Of a stretch of 64,000 bases of DNA, positions 43,876 to 51,359 are shown piece by piece (the first letter of the stretch is position 1; every line of letters starts with the position of its first letter). The stretch covers positions 372,001-436,000 of the forward strand of contig NZ_JAPEOX010000002.1 of the NCBI RefSeq assembly GCF_026340675.1, read 5' to 3'. Source of the stretch: Streptomyces sp. NBC_01264 (lineage in GTDB: Bacteria; Actinomycetota; Actinomycetes; Streptomycetales; Streptomycetaceae). The position numbers were made by a program, and so were the translations under genes. A model generated the notes under the pieces. The model did not search any database, had not been told where the DNA came from, and worked only from the letters and a program-made list of their open reading frames with translations.

Positions 43876-44487
43876 GTGATCGCTCCGCTGCTGGCCCTGG
43901 GCAGCTCCTCGGCCTACGGATGCGCCGATTTCCTCGGCGGTCCCGGTGCCCGGTGCCGGTCTGGTGCAGGGCGAGCGGTCGGGTCCGGCCGGGCTGATCG
44001 GCCTGCCGCCGGTGAGCGCCGGTGAGCGCCGGTGAGCGCCGGGCACGGTACCGGCCGTGTGCACCCGTCGCGCACCGCGCCGCTGTCGGCCCTCGGGGCC
44101 GGTGCCGCCATCGCCCTGCAGTCGGCCTTCCCGCACCAGGCGCCCTCCGACAGCGGTGTCGGCCCGCCGGCCGTCGGCCGCGCCGCGTCCTCCGCCGTCA
44201 CGCCGGCCGCTGCCGGTGTGACGGTGCGGCGGCCGGGCCCGGAGAAACCCGCGTACGCGATCTCCGCGACGGCCGGTGCGCTGGACTCGATGGCCAGCCT
44301 GCTGTTCCTGCCCGCCGCCCGCAGCGGCGGCCTGGCTGTCGTCGCGGTGATCACCGCCCTGCATCCGGCGGGCACCGTCCTGCCCGCCCGCAGGGTCCTG
44401 GCCGAGCGGATCCAGCGCGGCGAGCTGATCCGCCTGGGCACCGCGGCCGTCGCCGTCAGCCTCCCAGGCAGTCTCTTCCGGATCTTG
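43876..44487 (+). pseudogene. Decayed EamA/DMT-family transporter
   Basis: The 5' end reads VIAPLLALGSSSAYGCADFLGG, the first helix of an EamA exporter, from GTG 43876. Sequence then falls out of frame. The late helices reappear from about 44230 (AISATAGALDSMASLLFLPAARSGGLAVVAVITALHPAGTVLPARRVLAERIQRGE). Much of the middle is missing or scrambled, and a 10-bp triplet repeat sits at 44011-44040. The gene cannot make a full ten-helix transporter. Confidence 0.72.
44011..44040 (+). repeat. Three tandem copies of GGTGAGCGCC
   Basis: Three exact 10-bp units inside the decayed EamA gene; 10 is not a multiple of 3, so each unit shifts the frame. This probably marks the slippage that helped inactivate the gene. 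Confidence 0.85.
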
Positions 44488-44557
44488 CCGGGCCCGCAAG
44501 ATCCGAGAGAGACGACCCAGCCCTCCCCTGATCCACGCTTCCCGAAAGGAACCCGAC

Positions 44558-45205
44558 ATGTTCATCCATCCCTGGGACGACGCCCTGGACGACGCCGAAT
44601 GGCAGACCTGGATCGCGGACGGCCACGACTTCGGCATCCTCAGCGCCAACGGGCTGCCCGGCCGGGCTCCCATGGCCGTGCCCACCCACTTCACCGTCGA
44701 CGACACCGCGCTGCTGGTGCACCTCGCCCGTCCCAACCCCGTCTGGAAGGCGATCGAGGCCGACCCGAAGGTCACCTTCACCGTCACCGGCGATTACGCC
44801 TTCATCCCCGGCCCCTGGCGCGCCAAGCCCGGCACCCCGCCCACTGACGGTGTCCCCACCAGCTATTACGCGGCCGTCCAGTTCACATGCCGGGCCACGG
44901 TCATCGACGAGCCCGGCGCCAAGGCCGAGCTGCTGCGCCGTCAGATGGCCCACTTCCAGCCCGAGGGCGACCACGCTCCCATGGACCCCGGCCAAGCCCC
45001 CTACGGGCGGATGCTGCCGGGCATCCGAGGACTGCGCCTGGACGTCACCGAAGTCCACGCGAAGTTCAAGTACGACGACCACAAGCCCGTCGAGCAGCGG
45101 ACCGACACCGCCCGCCGGCTCACCGACCGCGGCGCCGCCCTGGACTCCCCCACCGCCGCACAGCAGCTGCGCCGCGTGGATCGCGTCGGCACCTGGAACG
45201 CGTAA
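44558..45205 (+). CDS. PaiB-like FMN-binding split-barrel protein
   Basis: A 215-residue protein with the start MFIHPWDDALDDAEWQTWIADGHDFGILSANG and PMAVPTHFTVDDTALLVHLARPNP, typical of the FMN-binding negative regulator PaiB family. Later AELLRRQMAHFQP and GRMLPGIRGLRLDVTEVHAKFKY agree. ATG 44558 has GAAAGGA eight bases upstream. It precedes the B3/B4 gene by 44 bases on the same strand, so the two are likely co-transcribed. Confidence 0.88.
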   Translation: MFIHPWDDALDDAEWQTWIADGHDFGILSANGLPGRAPMAVPTHFTVDDTALLVHLARPNPVWKAIEADPKVTFTVTGDYAFIPGPWRAKPGTPPTDGVPTSYYAAVQFTCRATVIDEPGAKAELLRRQMAHFQPEGDHAPMDPGQAPYGRMLPGIRGLRLDVTEVHAKFKYDDHKPVEQRTDTARRLTDRGAALDSPTAAQQLRRVDRVGTWNA

Positions 45206-45249
45206 CCCTGCCACCCAGCCCGCTCTCCCTGAACGGATCTCCTCTCGCG

Positions 45250-45957
45250 ATGACCACCATCCGCCTCAGCCCCGCCGTCGCCGACGCGTTCCCCGACGTC
45301 CTCGTCGCCGTGGTCACCGCCACCGGCCTGCGCGGTCACGAAGCCTGGCCCGCCACCGTCGCCGCCCAGGAAGACCTGGAACAGCAGCTCGCCGCCGGCA
45401 CCTGGGCCCCCGCCGACGAGAGCGACCCGCGCATCGAGGCCTGGCACACCGCCTACCGCTCCTTCGGCACCAACCCCCGCCGCGTCCGTCCCAGCGTCGA
45501 CGCCCTCGGCCGCCGCATGGCGAAGAAGGGCTCCCTGCCCCGGATCAACCCGGCCGTCGACTCCTACAACGCCGTCTCCGTCCGCCACGGCCTGCCGGCC
45601 GGCGCCTTCGACATCGACCGCGTCACCGGCGACGTCGAGCTCCGCCACGCCGACGGCGGCGAGCCCTTCACCCCGCTCGGCGAACCCGACACGATCGAGA
45701 ACGCCAAGGCCGGGGAGATCGTCTACATCGACACCACGGACGTCCTCACCCGCCACTGGAACCACCGCGACGCCCACCGGACCCGCGTCACCGAAGACTC
45801 CACCCGCGTCGCCTTCGCCCTCGAGACCCTGCACGCCATCCGCGACGGCCACCTCCTCAAGAGCGCCGCCGGCGAGCTGCGGGACCTGCTCGCCGAGCAC
45901 TGCGCCGAGAACACCGTCCACTACCTCAGCCCCGCGAACCCGCAGGTCACCATCTGA
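45250..45957 (+). CDS. B3/B4 domain protein (PheRS beta-like editing fold)
   Basis: A 235-residue stand-alone B3/B4 domain, the fold used by the beta subunit of phenylalanyl-tRNA synthetase for editing. Recognised by YRSFGTNPRRVRPSVDALGRR, PRINPAVDSYNAVSVRHGLPAGAFDID and ENAKAGEIVYID. Stand-alone forms may deacylate mischarged tRNA or bind amino acids; their role is not established. ATG 45250 follows a weak GGATCT-rich leader. It is likely in one transcript with the PaiB-like gene. Confidence 0.87.
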   Translation: MTTIRLSPAVADAFPDVLVAVVTATGLRGHEAWPATVAAQEDLEQQLAAGTWAPADESDPRIEAWHTAYRSFGTNPRRVRPSVDALGRRMAKKGSLPRINPAVDSYNAVSVRHGLPAGAFDIDRVTGDVELRHADGGEPFTPLGEPDTIENAKAGEIVYIDTTDVLTRHWNHRDAHRTRVTEDSTRVAFALETLHAIRDGHLLKSAAGELRDLLAEHCAENTVHYLSPANPQVTI

Positions 45958-46028
45958 AACCCGGCCCGGACACCCCGGGTGAGGGCGCCGGCCGATCGGC
46001 CCCTCCCCGGTCCGGGCGGGCAGGTGCC

Positions 46029-46571
46029 TCAGCGCGATTCGCCCGCCCGACCGACCGGGGCCGTATGCCGTGCGGCGGCGTCGGGGGCCGCGGGGGCGTC
46101 GTAGGAGGAGGCGAAGGTGAAGGCGCGCGGGGACGGGCCGTGGGCCCGCAGGTGCGACAGCCGCTCCAGGGCCTCCTCGACGGTCGGGACGTGCCCGGCG
46201 GGGATCCACCAGAGCACCAGGTGCGCCTCCACGTGCCGCTCGAACCATTCGCGGCGCCGCCGCATCGCTTCCAGGTGCCCGCTGCGGTAGGCGAAGTCCC
46301 ACAGGGCTTCCTGGGACTCCCACACCGTCAGGTTGACGATGACGTCCTCCCCTGCCGGGCGCAGGGAGGTGGCGTCCGAGGCCCCCTCCCCCACCAGCCG
46401 CCAGACGAAGCCCGGCGCGCCTTCGGCAGCGGCGTTGACCGAGTCGAGCATCTCGACGAACGGCGCCAGGCGCGGGTGGTCGAGGGGGTGGAGGAGGGTG
46501 GAGACGTTCAGCTGGGCGAGACGGGGAGATGTCGGGAGGGCAGGGACGTCTGGGTGCGTGGATGCGGTCAT
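46029..46571 (-). CDS. DUF3291 domain protein
   Basis: A 180-residue protein with the DUF3291 (antibiotic-biosynthesis-monooxygenase-like) pattern: LAQLNVSTLLHPLDHPRLAPFVEMLDSVNAAAEGAPGFVWRL, VNLTVWESQEALWDFAYRSGHLEAMRRRREWFE and HLVLWWIPAGHVPTVEEALERL. The function of the family is unknown. ATG 46571 lies 32 bases downstream of the ArsR-type gene on the same strand. A sequence like the one in front of the regulator gene overlaps its promoter region. Confidence 0.87.
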   Translation of the reverse strand: MTASTHPDVPALPTSPRLAQLNVSTLLHPLDHPRLAPFVEMLDSVNAAAEGAPGFVWRLVGEGASDATSLRPAGEDVIVNLTVWESQEALWDFAYRSGHLEAMRRRREWFERHVEAHLVLWWIPAGHVPTVEEALERLSHLRAHGPSPRAFTFASSYDAPAAPDAAARHTAPVGRAGESR

Positions 46572-46603
46572 GACCTCATCCCAACACGTCCGGGTTTTCT
46601 ATG

Positions 46604-47293
46604 TCAACGTTCATTGTTTTTAGAAGTTTCCAGCACCACGCAGCATTGCCCGGGGCGGGCGTCCATCCGGGCACGGACGGGACCGTCCTCGCCGAGCATC
46701 CCCTCCAGCAGGGCGAGGTTCATGCCGCAGACCAGCGGCGGGAAGCGCTCGGCGACGGCGTGGAAGGGGCAGTTGCGCATGCGGACGACCCGGGCGCCCG
46801 GTCCGGTCGCACCGTCCTGCCCCTGAACGGCTTCCAAGTGAGGTTCGTAGCCGCGTGCGGTCAGCATCTCCGCGGCCTCTTCGAGGCCGCCGCAGGGCGC
46901 CGCCGAGCCGCGCAGTTCCTCGCCCCGGCGGCGCGCGGCGGCGCAGAGTCCGGCATCGAGACCGGCCTGTTCGGCGGCCTCGGCGAGCAGTTCGGCGACT
47001 GTGCGGTAGTCGCGGGCCGGCAGCGACACCGCCCACTCCGCCCGCGTCCGCGTGTACACCTTGGCGGGGCGGCCCGCGCCCGGGCCCGAGCGACCCGTGA
47101 GGCGGCGACTGCCGCTCTCCAGGAGGCCGGCCTCGGTCAGTTTGTCCAGGTGGTGCGCAGCGAGCGTCCGCGTCACCCCGGCCGCCTCCGCGGCCTCGTT
47201 GCGGCCGACCTCGCGGTCCTGCGCCGCCACGTACTCGTACAGGCGGCGCCGGACGGGGTCCTGCAACGCCGCGATCACATCGATGTCCTCCAC
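46604..47293 (-). CDS. ArsR-type winged-helix regulator with C-terminal cysteines
   Basis: A 229-residue regulator: N-terminal winged helix (LQDPVRRRLYEYVAAQDREVGRNEAAEAAGVTRTLAAHHLDKLTEAGLL) and a C-terminal domain with Cys residues in RMRNCPFHAVAERFPPLVCGMN (C-x13-C) and PGQCC. The arrangement resembles SufR-like regulators that bind an iron-sulfur cluster, though the spacing differs. The start is GTG 47293. Its last codons (46604-46625) are AT-rich and double as a sequence similar to the one upstream of its own start. Confidence 0.87.
   Translation of the reverse strand: MEDIDVIAALQDPVRRRLYEYVAAQDREVGRNEAAEAAGVTRTLAAHHLDKLTEAGLLESGSRRLTGRSGPGAGRPAKVYTRTRAEWAVSLPARDYRTVAELLAEAAEQAGLDAGLCAAARRRGEELRGSAAPCGGLEEAAEMLTARGYEPHLEAVQGQDGATGPGARVVRMRNCPFHAVAERFPPLVCGMNLALLEGMLGEDGPVRARMDARPGQCCVVLETSKNNER
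46612..46625 (-). promoter_or_regulatory. Shared element, copy in front of DUF3291 gene
   Basis: The minus strand reads TTCTAAAAACAATG, 12 of 14 identical to the plus-strand element at 47301-47314. It lies inside the last codons of the regulator and about 41 bases before the DUF3291 start. Confidence 0.5.
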
Positions 47294-47300
47294 CCGGCCA

Positions 47301-47314
47301 TTCTAAGAACAACG
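47301..47314 (+). promoter_or_regulatory. Shared element, copy in front of the ArsR-type gene
   Basis: TTCTAAGAACAACG, eight bases before the GTG of the regulator (on the opposite strand). It contains the small palindrome TTCTAAGAA. A plausible autoregulatory operator. Confidence 0.5.
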
Positions 47315-47554
47315 CGGATGGGAGATAGAAAGTACGTGCGCGCCAGGGCCCTTCGACACGGCCGCGCGCCGGTGCCCGTAGCAGCGCGGCCGGTACGGCC
47401 GCGCGGGCGCGCGAGGGCCGGGGGCCAGGGGCATCCACGCATGGGAGAGGGCGGCCGGCGTTCACGGGCCACCGGAAACGCCGGTTCGGGCGGGCTCGGA
47501 GGCTCGGGCGGGCCGAGGGGATTCGGCCAGGGGCCGGTCCCGCCAGGGGCGCAG

Positions 47555-47755
47555 ATGCCTCAGCCCGCTTTCAAGTTCCCCATGCGTCACCCCAGTCTGC
47601 GCGTCTCCGCCTTCGTCTACGGGTGGACGGCACTGCCCTCCACCCTGGCCTTCTTCCAGGTGGCACCCGTTCTGGGACTGATATGGCTCGTGCCGGCCAT
47701 CCTGGCGATCGTCCGCACCAACCAGCCGGAAAGCCGGACCTGGTTCAGCCTCTGA
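47555..47755 (+). CDS. Small two-helix membrane protein (66 residues)
   Basis: The translation MPQPAFKFPMRHPSLRVSAF contains a basic start and leads into two hydrophobic segments (VYGWTALPSTLAFFQVAPV and LGLIWLVPAILAIV). ATG 47555 has AGGGGCG just upstream; ATG 47582 is an alternative. A strong hairpin at 47791-47829, 36 bases past its stop, would terminate it. The 3' end overlaps the convergent large secreted-protein gene by 11 bases. No family recognised. Confidence 0.55.
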   Translation: MPQPAFKFPMRHPSLRVSAFVYGWTALPSTLAFFQVAPVLGLIWLVPAILAIVRTNQPESRTWFSL

Positions 47756-50700
47756 GAAGGAACACGGCCACGCGGACCAGGACCGACGGGAAAGCCCCCG
47801 GGGTGGCCGACGGCCGCCCCGAGGGCTTTGCTTCGAGCGAGTGGGTCAGGTGGCCGGTGCGGGTGGCCGTCACCTTTGCAGTGATGCGCTTGCCGCGTTG
47901 GGCACTGGTCAGGGTGAAGGTGGACTTGGTCGCGCCGGTGATCAGCTTGCCGTCCGCGTACCACTTGTAGGTGTACGCGGTCGGTGCCGGAGTCCACGTC
48001 CCGCGGCTCAGGGTCAGGACGCGCCCGACTTTGGCCGTTCCCGTGAGGGAGGGTGCCTTCGTCGCCTTGGGCGCGACCCCCTTGACGAGCACGGCGGCGC
48101 TGGTGGCCTTCACCGTCGGATGCCCGGCCTTGCGTGCCGTCACGACAAGGGTGAGCTGCTTGCCCTGGAGCGTGGAGGGCAGGGTGTACGAGGCTGCCGT
48201 GGCCCCGGCGATGGCCTTCCCGTCGGCCTGCCACTGGTAGGTGTGGGAGTCGGCGACCGGCGACCAGGAGCCGGTCGTCGCCGTGACCTTGCCGCCGACG
48301 ACCGCGGTGCCGCTGACGGTGGGGGCCGCGGTGGAACGGATCGGAGCGACGGCGGTGACCGAGCCCTTGCCGTACTCCATTCCGTGCGCGAACACGCTCA
48401 CGGACAGCGGGCCGAGCGGGGCGTTCGTGAGGTCCAGGGAGACCGTCATGCTGCGCCGGTCGGGAGCTACGGAGGTCTTCGTCGAGCGCACGTTGAAGCT
48501 GCCGCTGGTCAACTGGACCACGCTGTCCTCGCGCAGGGCGCTGCCCGTGACGGTCATGGTGACCTTGCCACGGCCGACCGTGGACGGGCCCACCGTACCG
48601 ACGGTCCGCTCGTCGGGACCGCAGAGGGAGGTGGCGCACGTCGCGTCAGCGCGGACCTCGGTGGTGGCCTGTGCGGGCTTCTCCGGCAGACCGATCACGA
48701 GCGTGCTCGGCCTGGAGGCCTTCGGGGAGGCGTTCGGCAGAGAACAGGTGTAGGTCTGGCCCGCGCTGGAATACGACCCCCAGCAACCGTTCTTCAGACC
48801 GGACCGGTCGTACAGCCACGGTGTCGGAGACTGCTCGAACGTCCCGGCGGGCGTGAACCGCAGGTTGAACTGGTCGCCGGTCGCCGTCGGGAGCACGGCG
48901 CAGATCGCCGTCTTCTGCTCGCTGAGGGTGGCGGTCAGCGGCCCGAACCCGTAGCTGGCGTTCGGGACCTTGACGCACTGGGGGGCGGGCCCGGCCGCCG
49001 TGCCGATGCGCAGTGCGTCCAGCCGGTAGGCGGGTGCCGCGGTCTTGCCCTCCGGAACCTGGACGAGGACCTGGTAGCGGGTGGAGCCGGTGGCGGCGCA
49101 GCCTGCGGCGAAGTAGTCGCAGGCGATCTCACCGTTCGCCTGGTACGCCAGGAGCCGGGTGGATCCCTGCGCGTCACGGGCGTTCAGGTGAATGGTGTCC
49201 GCGGCGTCAGCCGTGGTCACCAGGTGACACAGGAACGTGCCGGGCGCGGCCGGTACGCCGCCTGTGGACGGGCCACCCACCGCCGCCGCCGCAGTCGGAA
49301 CGCAGCCCCGCGCGGTGGAGGTGACGTCGAGGCGGGTCAGGGCGAACTCGGCGGGCACGTTCCGGCCCCGGACGAGGACAGTGTGCGCGGCCTTGGCCGT
49401 CAGGGAGCAGCTGGCGAAGGAGCCGTACGTACTGACGGAACAGACCGGCTTGCCCTTCTCGTCGAGGACCGTGACCGTCGCCTGCGAGTCGCCCGAGATC
49501 CGCTGGATCTGGAAGATTTCACGTGCGGAGTGGTCGCCGGCCGCGATGGACAGGCAGTCGGCGAAGACCTCCGTGCCGGTCTTCACGCTCATCCGGACCG
49601 GCTTCCCCGAGAAGTCGCCGGGCAGGAAGGTGCGGCAGGCGCTCGGCGCGTCCGTGCGGTGGACGACGAGACGGTAGGCGTCATCCTCGTCGGACGGGTC
49701 GGCCTTGGTGACGAGGGCACGGTACGGGGCCGTGCCGCCGAGGACGCAGGTACCGTCCGTCAGCGCGTCCGTGCAGAAGCCGGCCCCCTGGGCGTCGACG
49801 ACGGTGATGGATGCGCCGCCGTCGGACAGGACGGCGACGTGGGCGCCTTGGGGTACGGGCAGGTTCAGGCAGTCGACCTCGCCGGGAGCGGCGAACGTGC
49901 CCTTGTGGTCGCGCGCGAGCGTGATCACGTTCTCACAGCCCGCCGTGGCGGTGCGGGACAGGATGCGCACGGCGCTGTCCGTGAGCAGGGTGTACGGGGT
50001 ACCGGCGGCGAGCGGGCAGTCCTGGCCGTTCGCGCAGACGGTGGATCCGTCCGCCGCGTACACCGCGATGCCGGAGACGCTGCCCTGCGCATCGACGCCG
50101 TGGGCGTCGTAGCGGCCGGTGACGGTAGGGGTGAACGTCCTGCACCCGGTCTGCGGGGCGGCCTGGGCGGGCGCGGAGCCGTACGCGGTCATCGCGACCG
50201 GCACGCAGCCCGCGGGGTTCGAAAGGCGCCGGACCTTCAGGCTGTACGCGGCCGGGAAGCCCCCGGTGGGGTTGCGGACCTCGGCGAGGACGCGGTAGCC
50301 GCCCACCCCTGCGGGCAGGACGCAGTCGGCACCGTCACAGAGGCGCTTGCCGCTGCCGTCCGTGATCCAGTACCCGAAGTCTCCGTACTCGGTCAGCCGG
50401 AAGTCGGCGGTGATCCGCTCACCGGGAGCGGCGGTGAACTCGTGGCACACGATGCCCAAGCGGTCCACGGCCAGCCCGGTGGTCGGGGCGGAGTCGTAAC
50501 TGGTGCCCGCGACGGGCGGACAGCCGGGGGCGGCCGTCAGCGGGACGAGGGAGACCCGGTTCGTGATGGGCTCCCAGAAGCTGTTGTAGACCGAGAGCGT
50601 GTACGTTCCGGCCACGAGCTCGCACCAGGAGCCGTCCCACGGGTCCCCGCACGCGACCTGGCTGCCGCCGGAGTTCAGCGAGGCGGAGGCGTACTGGTCC

Positions 50701-51101
50701 GAGACGAGGAGCCGGTGCAGGCCCGGCTTCGTCACGACGACCTCGAAGCAGGCGGTGCCCTGGGGCTCGATGGTGGCACTGCCGACCGCGTCGCCCGGAT
50801 CACCGAGGGGCGCGAGCGCGAGGGGCGTGCAGGGTTCGGCGGCCGAACCTGCCGGGGCCGGCCCCCGCTTCGCGGCCTCGTTCGCGCGGACCGGGCTCGC
50901 CAGGGGCTTGGGCGGGTCGACCTGCCGCACGGGTGCGGATGCGGGTGCGGATGCGGCGCTCGTGGGCGCGGCGGCCGACGGCGTCGCGGCGAACGCGTTC
51001 CCCGCCGGGACGAAGGGCGTCAGAAGCGCCGCCAAAAGAGCAGGGACCAGTAGCCGTCTCGCGGATCTGGACCCGGCGCGCGAACGCGCGGAGTTGAGCA
51101 T
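47745..51101 (-). CDS. Large secreted Cys-rich protein with C-terminal Ig-like repeats
   Basis: This 1118-residue exported protein has a signal peptide (about 1-38, ending AFA) and a Pro/Ala/Ser linker. A long series of beta domains of about 100-110 residues follows, each with paired cysteines (for example PGCPPVAG, AGCVPVAM, SACRTFLPGDF, RGCVPTAA). Two bacterial Ig-like repeats sit near the C-terminus (VGGKVTATTGSWSPVADSHTYQWQADGKAI and VGRVLTLSRGTWTPAPTAYTYKWYADGKLI). No catalytic motif was seen. ATG 51101 has GGGGGGAA upstream. The last 30 or so residues after THSLEAKPSG are probably not part of a folded domain and overlap a terminator hairpin. It is divergent from the collagenase-like gene, which shares its promoter region. 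Confidence 0.87.
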   Translation of the reverse strand: MLNSARSRAGSRSARRLLVPALLAALLTPFVPAGNAFAATPSAAAPTSAASAPASAPVRQVDPPKPLASPVRANEAAKRGPAPAGSAAEPCTPLALAPLGDPGDAVGSATIEPQGTACFEVVVTKPGLHRLLVSDQYASASLNSGGSQVACGDPWDGSWCELVAGTYTLSVYNSFWEPITNRVSLVPLTAAPGCPPVAGTSYDSAPTTGLAVDRLGIVCHEFTAAPGERITADFRLTEYGDFGYWITDGSGKRLCDGADCVLPAGVGGYRVLAEVRNPTGGFPAAYSLKVRRLSNPAGCVPVAMTAYGSAPAQAAPQTGCRTFTPTVTGRYDAHGVDAQGSVSGIAVYAADGSTVCANGQDCPLAAGTPYTLLTDSAVRILSRTATAGCENVITLARDHKGTFAAPGEVDCLNLPVPQGAHVAVLSDGGASITVVDAQGAGFCTDALTDGTCVLGGTAPYRALVTKADPSDEDDAYRLVVHRTDAPSACRTFLPGDFSGKPVRMSVKTGTEVFADCLSIAAGDHSAREIFQIQRISGDSQATVTVLDEKGKPVCSVSTYGSFASCSLTAKAAHTVLVRGRNVPAEFALTRLDVTSTARGCVPTAAAAVGGPSTGGVPAAPGTFLCHLVTTADAADTIHLNARDAQGSTRLLAYQANGEIACDYFAAGCAATGSTRYQVLVQVPEGKTAAPAYRLDALRIGTAAGPAPQCVKVPNASYGFGPLTATLSEQKTAICAVLPTATGDQFNLRFTPAGTFEQSPTPWLYDRSGLKNGCWGSYSSAGQTYTCSLPNASPKASRPSTLVIGLPEKPAQATTEVRADATCATSLCGPDERTVGTVGPSTVGRGKVTMTVTGSALREDSVVQLTSGSFNVRSTKTSVAPDRRSMTVSLDLTNAPLGPLSVSVFAHGMEYGKGSVTAVAPIRSTAAPTVSGTAVVGGKVTATTGSWSPVADSHTYQWQADGKAIAGATAASYTLPSTLQGKQLTLVVTARKAGHPTVKATSAAVLVKGVAPKATKAPSLTGTAKVGRVLTLSRGTWTPAPTAYTYKWYADGKLITGATKSTFTLTSAQRGKRITAKVTATRTGHLTHSLEAKPSGRPSATPGAFPSVLVRVAVFLLRG
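47791..47829 (+). terminator. Terminator-like hairpin inside the tail of a convergent gene
   Basis: AAAGCCCCCGGGGTGGCC (47791-47808) pairs with GGCCGCCCCGAGGGCTTT (47812-47829) except at two positions. It can terminate the small plus-strand gene. It also lies within the last codons of the minus-strand gene 47745-51101. Confidence 0.65.
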
Positions 51102-51279
51102 GTCGTTCCCCCCGGAGCGATGTTCTCGATGTGGCGTCCACATCGGCGACACACTTTACGGCCTGCCGCCGACGGGATGCGCGCGGCCACCCCCGTTCAC
51201 CAGGCCGAACGCTGTCCACACGGCAACGTTTCCGTCGCGCCGGGTGGCAATCCGGCCGAAAGACTTCCGGTGCGGTGCG

Positions 51280-51299
51280 ACATGTGAAATTTTACATGT
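51280..51299. promoter_or_regulatory. 20-bp palindrome in the secreted-protein/collagenase promoter region
   Basis: ACATGTGAAATTTTACATGT matches its own complement at 18 of 20 positions. It is the only AT-rich island in the 258-bp divergent region. A very similar palindrome lies at 55449-55464. Confidence 0.7.
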
Positions 51300-51359
51300 C
51301 ACACATCAACCGCCCGTGTTTCCAGCACGCGGCCCCAACGGCCCCGGAGGCCCCCGCAG

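Noticed and set aside
45990..46010. GGCCGATCGGCC palindrome
   Set aside because: It contains CCGATCGG but lies between convergent gene ends with no start downstream; more likely a terminator arm or chance.
51280..51300. CRP (cAMP receptor) site
   Set aside because: CRP sites have TGTGA-N6-TCACA; here the arms are four bases apart, so the name would be misleading.
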